A stretch of 46,085 nt of DNA from a virus: positions 1 to 46,085 of IMG/VR virus record IMGVR_UViG_3300025889_000012. The stretch is one strand, 5' to 3'. Below, piece by piece: positions 6,621-15,307 of this stretch (position 1 is the stretch's first letter; each line of letters starts with the position of its first letter). The translations under genes and the position numbers were made by a program. The notes beneath the pieces were generated by a model. The model was not told where the DNA came from. It did not search any database and saw only the letters and a list, made by a program, of their open reading frames with translations.

Positions 6621-7063
6621 GCCCAGCCCCTGCCCGAGACATGAATGTGGTACAGATGACTTCGGTCATTTGGGAAGTTCGAGAAGTACCGCCAGCCCTC
6701 CGAGGCCCGGTCGATGTTCCAGATCCGGTCACCGAGGATGATGTACTGGATGTTCAGGGCGCGCGCGTTCTGCTGAAGCAGCTTGGCGTACTTGCGGGCA
6801 ACCCAGTAATTCCAGCCCTTGTTGAAAAACCGGTTCTTGCGGCCAAGGTCATAGGCCAAGGCCATTCCAGGCTTGCCGTTACGGTCACCCCAGGAATGGT
6901 CACCGGGCTTTCTCGCATAGGTTCCAAGATCCGTGAACGACCTCTTCCGGCCCATGCTGTAGGCCAGCCACAGAGAATCATGCAACGAGTGAAACCCCTG
7001 GTTCGGCTCGACCAGGCTGTGATGCTTCTTCAGATACCGGGTGAGTAACTGCTTGTAGGTCAT
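6617..7063 (-). CDS. M15-like peptidase, probable endolysin
   Basis: A 148-residue single-domain enzyme resembling the M15/VanY-like peptidases (L-Ala-D-Glu or D,D-peptidases). The zinc-binding pattern is present: H56 in DHSWGD, D72 in MALAYDLG, and H139/H141 in LYHIHVSGRG. Aromatic residues around ILGDRIWNIDRASEGWRYF are typical of the substrate face in phage lysins. It likely cuts the peptidoglycan peptide stem at the end of infection. It has no signal peptide or wall-binding domain, so release should need a holin. It overlaps its neighbours by 4 bases. Confidence 0.72.
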   Translation of the reverse strand: MTYKQLLTRYLKKHHSLVEPNQGFHSLHDSLWLAYSMGRKRSFTDLGTYARKPGDHSWGDRNGKPGMALAYDLGRKNRFFNKGWNYWVARKYAKLLQQNARALNIQYIILGDRIWNIDRASEGWRYFSNFPNDRSHLYHIHVSGRGWA

Positions 7064-7491
7064 AGCTCCTCGCAGTCAATGACCTCCAGACGGGACTGGA
7101 TCAACGGGTCGTTGACGATCGCTTCGGTTTTCGCGACCAGGGCCGCGTACTGGGCACGCAAACCGGGGTTTACCGCCAACTCGGAGGCAGCGTGAATGTC
7201 TGCCAGTTGCGACTCCATCAGCACGCTGAGCGTGCGACGGAGCGCGTTCGCGCGATGGCACTCCGCCACCGTCTCCGCATGAACATTCTCTGCCACACGC
7301 GCCGCGCTGTTGTAGGTGGCGAACAGCGCCACCGACACAACGATGACGGCTATTGTCCGTACGACAGAAGCCCCAGAACCTTCAGGCCCCAGGCCAATAG
7401 CAGCGATCCAGCCACGCTTGCCTGCGCGATTTGACTTAGATCCACGCTGTTCAGCATTTGGTTCAGTCCGACGCTCAAAACGATCAACCAC
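7060..7491 (-). CDS. Single-TM protein with helical extracytoplasmic domain
   Basis: Up to 143 residues. A hydrophobic segment (VVRTIAVIVVSVALFATYNSA) is followed by about 75 helical residues with cysteines in ECHRANALRRTL and VIDCEEL. The GTG start at 7491 has AGGGAGG just upstream but would overlap the neighbouring gene by 142 bases out of frame. The only close alternative in-frame start (GTG 7338) falls inside the membrane helix. The C-terminal part is confidently coding; the N-terminal ~45 residues are not. Topology and place resemble a spanin- or holin-accessory protein. Confidence 0.5.
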   Translation of the reverse strand: MVDRFERRTEPNAEQRGSKSNRAGKRGWIAAIGLGPEGSGASVVRTIAVIVVSVALFATYNSAARVAENVHAETVAECHRANALRRTLSVLMESQLADIHAASELAVNPGLRAQYAALVAKTEAIVNDPLIQSRLEVIDCEEL

Positions 7492-7619
7492 CTCACCTCC
7501 CTCTTGATCTCCGCCCCAACCCGAGCCGTCGAAGCGTCAGCGAACGCCTCCACTTCTTTGGAGAGCGTTTTCAGCCCCTCGTACAGCTCTTGGTGGTTGA
7601 CCTGATCGTCCGACATCAC
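7350..7619 (-). CDS. Small membrane protein, holin-like
   Basis: An 89-residue protein: helical acidic N-terminus (MSDDQVNHQELYEGLKTLSK...), then two hydrophobic stretches (WLIVLSVGLNQMLNS and ASVAGSLLLAWGLKVLGLLS). Coiled coil followed by a hydrophobic hairpin is common in actinophage holin cassettes. GTG 7619 overlaps the upstream stop (GTGA), with an ATG immediately following. Confidence 0.6.
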   Translation of the reverse strand: MMSDDQVNHQELYEGLKTLSKEVEAFADASTARVGAEIKREVRWLIVLSVGLNQMLNSVDLSQIAQASVAGSLLLAWGLKVLGLLSYGQ

Positions 7620-8599
7620 ATTTTCCTGTCAATGTGTAGGTGTGGTGCCGCATGGTCTGCGGACACGGTTGCGATCTGCTGTCCGCGTCTGACCTTCGAT
7701 CCGACTGGTAGTCGGTCGTCAATGTGCCCCATCCAGTACATGCGACCGGACTTGCCACGGAAGTACAGGGCCTCGCCGCCCTGAGCGGAACCCCACCTCA
7801 CGATCTCCCCGTCCTCCGGTGCCCCGATCGGGGTGCCAGGGGCCAGCATGATGTCCTGGGCGGTCTTCTGGCCGTTGTTCCAGTCCAGCCCGTCCGTCAC
7901 ATGGCTGCCTTTCCAGGACGTGCCAGGCACATACACCTTGCCGTTGTATGTGGACTGAAGCTCTCTCTTCTTCGGGAGTTTCGGATTGACAGGCCCGTTA
8001 TCCCCGTCCGCGAGCTTCCCGGTAGGGAGCGCATCGAGAAGGCTGTCCCCCACAAGATCAGGAACGCCGGGACTGTCCTGCTTCGACCTCTTGAACAGGG
8101 ACGAGGAACGGGTGAAGGACTTGAACGGATTGTCAACGCCTGGACTTGGCTTCGCGGGAAGAGGCACAGCCCCGGCAACAGCGGCAACTGCGGTAGTCGC
8201 TGCCTTCCGTACTGTGCTTGGCCCAGACTCGCCAAGGATCTTTGCCGCATAGTCCGGGCGGGCGGTGCGCGACCCTGACACCCACTTCGACAGGTCACCA
8301 CGAATGTCACCAGAATACTTGTACGGGTTCCCTTGCCTGAGAGCGGCAACCACATCCTGATATCCGGACATGATCGTCTGGGCCGTATAGTCAATCCCCG
8401 TCCTGTAGTCCGGGAAGACCCGAACACCGACCGTGTTCATCGACGGGTATTGCGATCCCCTGGTGGTATTCAGCCAGTTGAATGACGCGGTGTTGTTGGT
8501 GTGTCCGCCCTCCCACCGCTGCCACGTCTGGAGGAAACGCCTGTTCTGCTTTGTGACTGGTGCCCCAAGGCGCTTGAGCACATCAATGTCCCAGGGCAC
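7616..8599 (-). CDS. Two-domain peptidoglycan protein: lysozyme-like plus M23-like
   Basis: A 327-residue protein. Residues about 20-120 resemble the transglycosylase/lysozyme-like domain of actinophage lysins (WQRWEGGH with candidate catalytic E30, FNWLNTT, GIDYTAQTI). A Pro/Ser-rich linker follows. Residues about 230-327 are an M23 (LytM) fold: TDGLDW, APGTPIGAPEDGEIV, GHI and APHLHID. The metal site is incomplete: the first His of the usual HxGxD is Thr (T235), with H233 two residues earlier, while H292, H320 and H322 remain. It follows the large ejection-type protein, so it may act from the virion at entry rather than at lysis. Confidence 0.7.
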   Translation of the reverse strand: MPWDIDVLKRLGAPVTKQNRRFLQTWQRWEGGHTNNTASFNWLNTTRGSQYPSMNTVGVRVFPDYRTGIDYTAQTIMSGYQDVVAALRQGNPYKYSGDIRGDLSKWVSGSRTARPDYAAKILGESGPSTVRKAATTAVAAVAGAVPLPAKPSPGVDNPFKSFTRSSSLFKRSKQDSPGVPDLVGDSLLDALPTGKLADGDNGPVNPKLPKKRELQSTYNGKVYVPGTSWKGSHVTDGLDWNNGQKTAQDIMLAPGTPIGAPEDGEIVRWGSAQGGEALYFRGKSGRMYWMGHIDDRLPVGSKVRRGQQIATVSADHAAPHLHIDRKM

Positions 8600-11500
8600 T
8601 CACCTCTCCTCGTCGTCAAGGCGCTTCACGGCAGCGATGATCTTGCGGGAACTTGCCCCAAGATCGTGCTCCAGGAACCATTCGGCCTGTTCGTCGGTAA
8701 CCGAAGCGATCTGGTCTGTCGTGGGGAGCTTCAGGTACGGGAATGCGATCCGGAGCGCCTCCACCCTGGCAACAGCCTTCTCCCTTGGGGTCAACTTGAC
8801 CCGTTTCCCGTAGATGTCACGCTTGTGTGTCTCCGCGCGAACGTCGGCATCCTGTATCCAGGTGACGATCTCCACGGCCCGGTCGATCTCGTCCTGGCTG
8901 GAAACGTCGTATGGCAACCCGTACTTGGACACGATGGCGCGAAGGTTCTTCTTCTCGGATTCCATCTTCTGCTTGCGCTTTGGGGACATCTCCATGTCTG
9001 TTGAGAACCCCAAGGCACGTCGCACCTGATCCGCAAAGCTCCCGCCACGCTTCAGCCTGCGATAGTCCGGCATCCCCGGCACAATCGACGCCAGAGCGTC
9101 AGCGCCACGATCGAAATAGTCGTTGAACGCCATGACACCAATGTCACGCAGGGCCGGGGAAAGGTTCGCGCCAGCGCCGTACGCTGCGTCAGCAAGAGCA
9201 GCCCCGTAGTCTCCACGGGCGAGATCAGCAACAGGAGCAAGGGCCTGTGGGACACTTTCCGCCGCAGGGCCAAACGGGTTCATCCACTCGATGTTCTGAC
9301 CGCCAATCCTGTTGCCGGGAATGGCGTTGATCTCCTCGCTGGAGATGTCCTGTCCCATCGTCAAGGCAGCGAGAAGACCGGCCCGCAGAGGATAGTTCGC
9401 CGCCCACTGGAACGGCCACTTGGCGGCACCGTACTTGAACGGCAGAATGAAGAAGTACCGCCCAGACCACGCCTTCACCTTTTCGGGCAAGGCGTCGAAG
9501 TCGATCATGTCCTCGCGAACCCACTGTGAGATGCTTCTGCGTGCGGCGACTGTGGCTGGATCCTTGGAGTCCAGGAACGCTCGCACAGCCTGTGCGTCGG
9601 ACACGTCAACGCCCATGCGCTCCGCGTACCCGTACCACATCGCACGCCGCCAAACCTCGTCGGCGGGAACCGAGAGCTTCTGTCCGGCCCAGTTCGAGAA
9701 CCTGCGGGAGAGCATCTCCCCCTTCACCGCTGCGCTTTTCTTCGGGTCACGCACGATCGGCCCCAGTTCACGAAGACCCATCGTTGCCTGAACCGCACCC
9801 GTTTCCACGTCAATGTCGCGGTTCAGATGGAACCCACGGCCCCTCTTCGAGTTGCGCGCGACATGCCGGAACGCAGACGGGTTCGTGACAGACATCAGGA
9901 TCATGTTCTGGATCCCGTTGCGAACCACATATCGAGCACCGAAGTCAGGCGTGTAGATCAACGCGGCACGGGAGGCGTTGTTCAGGATCCCGGCCACGTT
10001 CGCCAACAGCATTTCGTTGGACGCAATGTGGGCGTCCCCCAGCAGCGCCGTGGCAACCCTGTACGGGACAGCACGAACCGTGCCAGCGGCAATGTCCTCG
10101 TCTGCCAACCACGCCGGCCTTGGCTTGCTGGTGTCCCAGAACCAGTCCTGGACTGTTTCGGCAAGCGTCGTGGGAGTGAACTCGTCCGGATTGACCTCCG
10201 CATACCTCTCCGCGTACGTCGCCCCGCCCTCTTTCGCCGCCTTGCGCTGCTCTGCCGTTAGCCTTACGGCTTTCTGGTGGGGATCCCTGACAAGAACGGT
10301 TCCGCCTGGATAGTTCGGGATTGGATCACCGGGATTCAGCTCGTCGCCAACCTCCCACAGCCATTCCCGCGCCTTCACCGTGTACTCGTACCGAACACGG
10401 TTGCGGTAGTTCGAGGTGAGGGACGTTCTCGTCGCCTCCACTGCCTGCTTCATGTACCGACGCAAACGGTTCTTGTGGGCGTTCATCACCTCTTTCGGAA
10501 CACCCACAACGTCGTTCCCGCCGAGCTGCCTTGGAACCATCCTTCCAGACGTGTCGCTGGAGTCCAACTCCTTGTGGGGCACGAACGCCCTGGCCTCCGG
10601 AATCAAAACCTCGTCAGGATCCAGCAGTCCAGCCCTGATGTCATGCAAGACCTGAAGTTCGTCAAGAAGTGGCGCTGGATCGTCGGCAGATGAAACAGCA
10701 GCCGAGAGCTCCGCGATCTTGGCGTCCAACTTCTCTCGCGCCTTCCCGACCTGAGACACACGCGAGCCGTTCTCGTCCGGCTCGATCAGCCCCTGCTCCA
10801 CCCAGCGACGAACAACAGCGTCCCTTCTCCTGGACAGAACATCCAGCGGAATCCCCTTGTCGGCAGCCCACTTGCGGTAAATCTCCTCTGCCTTCAACGA
10901 CACCTGAACAGACGCCTCGACAGCCTGGGAGAACTCCACGCTGTCGATCTTCCTGTCCTTCAGCGCCTTCTCCAACAGATCAATGTTGTTCCTGAGCCTG
11001 ACAACATCCTTCCCGGTGTAGGTGAGATCACCGAGCTTCACGGGGCTTCCCCCTGTGGCCCCGTCAACCTGCGAGAGAATGTTCCTCAGATCAAGGATCT
11101 TCGTTTGGATCGCAGCCCTGAACGACATTGACTTCGGGGCCTCCAGAACAGCAAGAAGAGCCTGATCCAGATGCGGCCTGGAGCGGGGAATCAGGCCAAT
11201 ACGCACCTCGGAGATTCCCTGGTCGATGATCCTCTGCGCCTCGTTGGCCCATGCGTCGAGACGGTTGATCTCCTGCTTCCACGTCTTCCGCTGACGGTTC
11301 GCAGCACGGGTTGACGTTGAAAGACGCCCACCGAGAAGACTGGGGCCTTCCCCCTGGTTGAACCTGTCCAGTGTCTGTGAGATACGCTGTGTGACCTTCT
11401 GCACAGAACGGGCAACGGGAGTGCGTGCCCACGGTGGTGCGGCGACAGACTGGGAATACGCCCCCTTCCAGACCCTCTCCGGAATACCCCCACCAACACC

Positions 11501-12190
11501 GTTGAACGCGGCCGTACCCGGAAGCCGCGACTCCCTAACAGCCCACCTCGCAGCCTCAGCACGCGACATGCCCTTGTTCGCGGCAAGAATGCTCTTGGTC
11601 AGCAATCCAACGCTGCCAACCTTCGCGGGCACCGTGACAGCAGGAAGAAACGCCGCAACAGTGATAAGCGGATCCTCTTTCGCCATCTTCCACAAACGGT
11701 TCGGATCCTCTGTCTTCGACTTCCCCCACTTGATGACAGGCTGGCCGTCCTTCCCCATCTCGATATGGGAGATGGAGAGATCACCGGGGGCCTGGTCAAC
11801 GATCATGTCCCCGAAATCAAGCAGGCCAACAAGAAGCGGATCAACAAACGCCTTGTCGAACTTGTCGAACTTGAAATCACCATAGCGGGGGGCTTCGTAC
11901 AGGTCTTGGCCGAACGCAGCAGCTCCCGATCCGACCATCTTTCCGAAGCCCAGACCGATCTTCGGAATGTCATCAAGGATGTTCCCAACAAGTCCAGCCG
12001 GGGAGAACCCGGCTGTCTTCACGTCCTTCAACGACTTTGAGGCACCCCTCTGCCGTTCCGACCTGCTCTTTGGGGCTGGCTTGGTCGAATAGGTGGGGGT
12101 CTTTTTCAAGGTGGACGGCCCGCTCCCCGAACGCCGCAGCACCACCTTCTTCTTAGTGCCGCCGCCGTTCCCGCCGCGCTTTCCCGGCAT
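8600..12190 (-). CDS. Very large virion protein, probable internal/ejection protein
   Basis: A 1196-residue protein, the longest in the genome. The N-terminal ~100 residues are basic, Ser/Lys-rich and probably disordered. The middle (about 300-600) is helical and charged. The C-terminal third has Trp/Tyr-rich helices (YFFILPFKYGAAKWPFQWAA near 930). No enzyme motif is recognised. Its size, its place after two other large helical proteins at the end of the structural block, and the absence of a tape-measure gene suggest an internal core protein ejected with the DNA, analogous in role to T7 gp14-16. That role is inferred from genome order. Confidence 0.6.
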   Translation of the reverse strand: MPGKRGGNGGGTKKKVVLRRSGSGPSTLKKTPTYSTKPAPKSRSERQRGASKSLKDVKTAGFSPAGLVGNILDDIPKIGLGFGKMVGSGAAAFGQDLYEAPRYGDFKFDKFDKAFVDPLLVGLLDFGDMIVDQAPGDLSISHIEMGKDGQPVIKWGKSKTEDPNRLWKMAKEDPLITVAAFLPAVTVPAKVGSVGLLTKSILAANKGMSRAEAARWAVRESRLPGTAAFNGVGGGIPERVWKGAYSQSVAAPPWARTPVARSVQKVTQRISQTLDRFNQGEGPSLLGGRLSTSTRAANRQRKTWKQEINRLDAWANEAQRIIDQGISEVRIGLIPRSRPHLDQALLAVLEAPKSMSFRAAIQTKILDLRNILSQVDGATGGSPVKLGDLTYTGKDVVRLRNNIDLLEKALKDRKIDSVEFSQAVEASVQVSLKAEEIYRKWAADKGIPLDVLSRRRDAVVRRWVEQGLIEPDENGSRVSQVGKAREKLDAKIAELSAAVSSADDPAPLLDELQVLHDIRAGLLDPDEVLIPEARAFVPHKELDSSDTSGRMVPRQLGGNDVVGVPKEVMNAHKNRLRRYMKQAVEATRTSLTSNYRNRVRYEYTVKAREWLWEVGDELNPGDPIPNYPGGTVLVRDPHQKAVRLTAEQRKAAKEGGATYAERYAEVNPDEFTPTTLAETVQDWFWDTSKPRPAWLADEDIAAGTVRAVPYRVATALLGDAHIASNEMLLANVAGILNNASRAALIYTPDFGARYVVRNGIQNMILMSVTNPSAFRHVARNSKRGRGFHLNRDIDVETGAVQATMGLRELGPIVRDPKKSAAVKGEMLSRRFSNWAGQKLSVPADEVWRRAMWYGYAERMGVDVSDAQAVRAFLDSKDPATVAARRSISQWVREDMIDFDALPEKVKAWSGRYFFILPFKYGAAKWPFQWAANYPLRAGLLAALTMGQDISSEEINAIPGNRIGGQNIEWMNPFGPAAESVPQALAPVADLARGDYGAALADAAYGAGANLSPALRDIGVMAFNDYFDRGADALASIVPGMPDYRRLKRGGSFADQVRRALGFSTDMEMSPKRKQKMESEKKNLRAIVSKYGLPYDVSSQDEIDRAVEIVTWIQDADVRAETHKRDIYGKRVKLTPREKAVARVEALRIAFPYLKLPTTDQIASVTDEQAEWFLEHDLGASSRKIIAAVKRLDDEER

Positions 12191-13651
12191 CTATGTTCCC
12201 GTTCCGCTTAGCCCGCCGCTGGGATCTTCCGTCTCGCCACCGGCCGCGCCAGCAACATCATTAGGATTGATAGATGGGGGCAGGCGATCATACGTGTCGG
12301 AAACCCCGGCCCCGCTTCTTCGCAGACGTATGTTCGTCATCCCGAGGGCCTTCATAATCTGAAGGATCGTCTTGCGAAGGGCGATCCTCGCGGCACCAGT
12401 CTGGAGCGAGTTGCCGCCCATGTTCGCCCAGAGAATCGCGTAAATCTCCTTGCCGCCCTTGTTCTGATAGTTCGGCTTGAGCCTCCCGTTCTTGTCATAG
12501 AACAGAAGAGACGCCTTCCTCACCCCGTCACGGGACATCGAGGCAACCGTCTTCAACTCAGACTGCTTCAACGTGGCCTTGGAACCACCAATCTTCACGG
12601 GCTCGCCGTTCTTGCCGATCTTCCACCCGTTCTCAATGATCTGGCCGGTTGACTTGTCACGATGGTATCCAGGCAGCGGATTCCCGTCCGCGTCCATGCC
12701 CTTCAACTGCATCTGACGGTTCGCTTCTTTCTTGAATGCCAGCGTCATCAACTGGTTGTAGCGGTCTTCCTTCCCTTCGGCCAAAGCCTGCTTTGCCTGC
12801 GCTATCAGCCAGTCTCGTTCCGACTCCAGCTTTTTGAGGTTGAACTCGGCAGTCTTCATCGCCCAATCACGCTCTGCGTCCAGGGCGTCCTGCTTCGTCT
12901 TCGCGGCCTGCGCCTTCAATGACTGCTTCTGCTCCAGGAACTTCGCCTGAAGTTCAGGTGACTGCGCCTTGATCTCCGCGATCTGCTTCGCGAAATCCGA
13001 CATGTTGCCAAGACCCTGATTGAACAGGGTGGAAGCGTCCAGAGCGCCCTGGCGGGCAGCGAACGACGGCTCCAACGCAGCCAGAGAACCGAACGCCGCG
13101 CCGGCCTGCGACAACGCCGTGCCGGGGATCTGACCGCCAACCCCGTACAGCACGTTGCCCATGCCCTCGCCCTCGTTGCGGACAGCGCCCTCCTGCCCGG
13201 TGCCGGACACCATGTTCAACTGCTCTGCCGCCTGCGCGTTCGCGATGTTCCTCACGTCCCCGGCGAACCCGCCAGCGAACCCCGCAATGTCCTTCGCGGC
13301 GTTCGAGTAGATGTCCTGGATCATCCCAGGGAAGTTCTGCTGCTGAAGATACTGGCCCAGGGCACGGCCTCGTTCCGCCTGAAGCGCAGCCTGCCGTTGC
13401 AGCTCCTCCATGTAGAGGCGGCGCTGCTCCTCGACCGCCGCAACCTGTGCGGCAATGTACTCCTCCGCCTGCTTGCGTGCCCACTCCTCGTCGGTCATGC
13501 CGAGAGGCTTCTTCTTCTTGGGGGCCGGGGGCTTGGGTGCCGGGGGCAGACGAAGCGGCCCAGCCGTACCCCAGGTTCCGGGGTTCCCGGTCAGGCGAGT
13601 GTTCCTGCCTGCCGTGCCCCACACACCAGGATTTCCATAGACGGTCGCCAT
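12191..13651 (-). CDS. Coiled-coil virion protein, probable ejection protein
   Basis: A 486-residue protein. The N-terminus contains two copies of a short GNPGxWGTAG motif, a Pro/Lys-rich segment, then a helical region with long Ala/Gln/Glu heptads (EEWARKQAEEYIAAQVAAVE and following; a second coiled coil about 215-290). The middle is Gly/Ala-rich, and the C-terminus ends in a Gly/Ser-rich tail. It lies directly upstream of the 1196-residue protein. I know no enzymatic family for it. An internal virion role is inferred from composition and order. Confidence 0.6.
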   Translation of the reverse strand: MATVYGNPGVWGTAGRNTRLTGNPGTWGTAGPLRLPPAPKPPAPKKKKPLGMTDEEWARKQAEEYIAAQVAAVEEQRRLYMEELQRQAALQAERGRALGQYLQQQNFPGMIQDIYSNAAKDIAGFAGGFAGDVRNIANAQAAEQLNMVSGTGQEGAVRNEGEGMGNVLYGVGGQIPGTALSQAGAAFGSLAALEPSFAARQGALDASTLFNQGLGNMSDFAKQIAEIKAQSPELQAKFLEQKQSLKAQAAKTKQDALDAERDWAMKTAEFNLKKLESERDWLIAQAKQALAEGKEDRYNQLMTLAFKKEANRQMQLKGMDADGNPLPGYHRDKSTGQIIENGWKIGKNGEPVKIGGSKATLKQSELKTVASMSRDGVRKASLLFYDKNGRLKPNYQNKGGKEIYAILWANMGGNSLQTGAARIALRKTILQIMKALGMTNIRLRRSGAGVSDTYDRLPPSINPNDVAGAAGGETEDPSGGLSGTGT

Positions 13652-13660
13652 ATATGCCCC

Positions 13661-14548
13661 TTAGTCCAGGAACCGGCCTGGAGTGCCCGTGAACCGGGTT
13701 TCGTCGTAGCCCTGAGTTGGCCCCGTACCAGCGGAGTACGTGTACGAGCCGTAGTTGCCGTAGCCGGTCTGCGGTTGCGACGCCACCGGGGCAGAACCCC
13801 CGCCGCCCCCGCCTGACGGCTGGTAATACTGGCTGTAAACCTGGGCAAGCAGGTTCGTCAAATATTGGCTGCGCCCGTACTCGCTGTTCGACCAGGCGTT
13901 GTAAACCCCGCCAATGTTGCCAAGCAGGGCACCCAGGGCATCCTGAAGGTTCCGGTCGAAAGCCAACTGCCTGCGTCGCAAACCAGCACCCTTCGTTCCC
14001 GACCGGCGCATCCCCGTCGCTGACAGACGATTCACGAAATCGGTGATCCCGTACTTCCTGTCATCGAGCATCCTTGCGTACGCCGAGATGCCCGTGTCCG
14101 TGTTCTTCTGGATCAGCGCCTTCGTCGTGTCGTCCAGGGCACCCCACTTGTCCTGGAAGTTCTCCGGGACAAGACCGAACTGGATCAGCTGCTGGCGAAT
14201 GTTCGCGATCCCCTGCGCCTTCTCAGCCTCACCCTGAGCCTTCGACTGGGCCACAGCCTGCGCGTAGAACGGAATCGACATGGGATCAAACCCGTTCGTT
14301 CCAGGGGCAGACCCGCCACCGTTGAACCAGTTCGCACCCTCAGAATACTGGCCCAGAACACGGCCCTTCGAGTCGAGCTGCACCCCGCCAGGGCCAACAT
14401 ATCCGTCCCAGCCGGTTGCCCTCTGCAACCCCGAAACATCATATCGGTACGGGCGGTATGCCCCCCCAGTACCAAGATACTGGTTCTCGATAACATTCAG
14501 TCCTGAGATCGGGGACTGTCCCCACCAGGATGGGGCCGAAGTAGCCAT
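13661..14548 (-). CDS. Virion protein with Gly/Tyr-rich C-terminus
   Basis: A 295-residue protein. The N-terminal ~90 residues are Gly/Tyr-rich (GGAYRPYRYDVSGLQRATGW). The central helical part (about 95-230) includes MRRSGTKGAGLRRRQLAF, a pattern also seen in podoviral internal proteins that end in Arg-rich helices. The C-terminal 60 residues are low-complexity Gly/Ser/Tyr/Gln with a run of six glycines. It is probably one of the set of internal or tail-tip proteins. No family is firmly recognised. Confidence 0.55.
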   Translation of the reverse strand: MATSAPSWWGQSPISGLNVIENQYLGTGGAYRPYRYDVSGLQRATGWDGYVGPGGVQLDSKGRVLGQYSEGANWFNGGGSAPGTNGFDPMSIPFYAQAVAQSKAQGEAEKAQGIANIRQQLIQFGLVPENFQDKWGALDDTTKALIQKNTDTGISAYARMLDDRKYGITDFVNRLSATGMRRSGTKGAGLRRRQLAFDRNLQDALGALLGNIGGVYNAWSNSEYGRSQYLTNLLAQVYSQYYQPSGGGGGGSAPVASQPQTGYGNYGSYTYSAGTGPTQGYDETRFTGTPGRFLD

Positions 14549-14557
14549 TTTCCTCTC

Positions 14558-15307
14558 CTAAGACCCGGCGATCCTGACGGGGGTTATCAGAAGCCAGCGA
14601 TTGCGGTAAGTGCCTGTACCGGATCCGACGCGGTAGCGGAGTTTGCAGTCCTGACTGTCGGTTGGGACGGTTGCGATAAGCGCACGAGACATGCCGATGC
14701 GGTTAGCCCCCCCACCCGTCACGACGCCCTCAGCCTGGATACCGTCAGCGTCAGTGGCCTCGCTGTTTGAATACTTCACGCTCAAAATCAGATCGGAGTC
14801 CGCCGTGGAGTTGTCCATGCTGGCCCCGAAGTCGAAGCGGTAGATGCCCGCCTTCGGGAGCGTGATGGTCGCCACCGTCGAAAGGTCGTGGAATCCCGTT
14901 GACGTCGTACTCTCAGCAGCCGCCGTCGAGACATACATCGGGGATCCTCCCTCGTACACCCACTTGTACGAGTCACCGATGCGCGAGTCATACCTGAGAG
15001 ACCACGCGATCCCGTTGTCAGGATCCACGTCCAGAATGAACGGCTGAGTGTCCTCCGGTTCTGTCGGGAACGTCGTGCCACGGTTCGTGATGTACCTGTT
15101 GAACCCCCGCAGCTGAGTGACCGGAATGTCCAGCCCGTTCACGTTCAGAAAGTCGATGATCCAGGCCCCAAACTCCTTGGGGAAGTCCTCCGGACGCTTC
15201 AGATAGCGTTTGATCTGTCCGCGCTCCTCCGGGGACAGGAACGACTCCGACTTCTCCCGCTGTTCCTTCGTCTCCTTGCGGTCGCTCTTTTCGTCATAAC
15301 TGCTCAT
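14558..15307 (-). CDS. Structural protein with C-terminal beta-sandwich
   Basis: A 249-residue protein. A charged helical N-terminus (about 1-60) probably attaches to the virion. Residues about 100-249 read as a jelly-roll of the C1q/TNF kind seen at the ends of phage fibres: TLPKAGIYRFDFGASMDNS, LILSVKYSN, alternating beta strands and a final RWLLITPVRI strand. It overlaps the tail-nozzle gene stop by 4 bases (ATGA), so it is a candidate collar or short-fibre subunit. Confidence 0.55.
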   Translation of the reverse strand: MSSYDEKSDRKETKEQREKSESFLSPEERGQIKRYLKRPEDFPKEFGAWIIDFLNVNGLDIPVTQLRGFNRYITNRGTTFPTEPEDTQPFILDVDPDNGIAWSLRYDSRIGDSYKWVYEGGSPMYVSTAAAESTTSTGFHDLSTVATITLPKAGIYRFDFGASMDNSTADSDLILSVKYSNSEATDADGIQAEGVVTGGGANRIGMSRALIATVPTDSQDCKLRYRVGSGTGTYRNRWLLITPVRIAGS

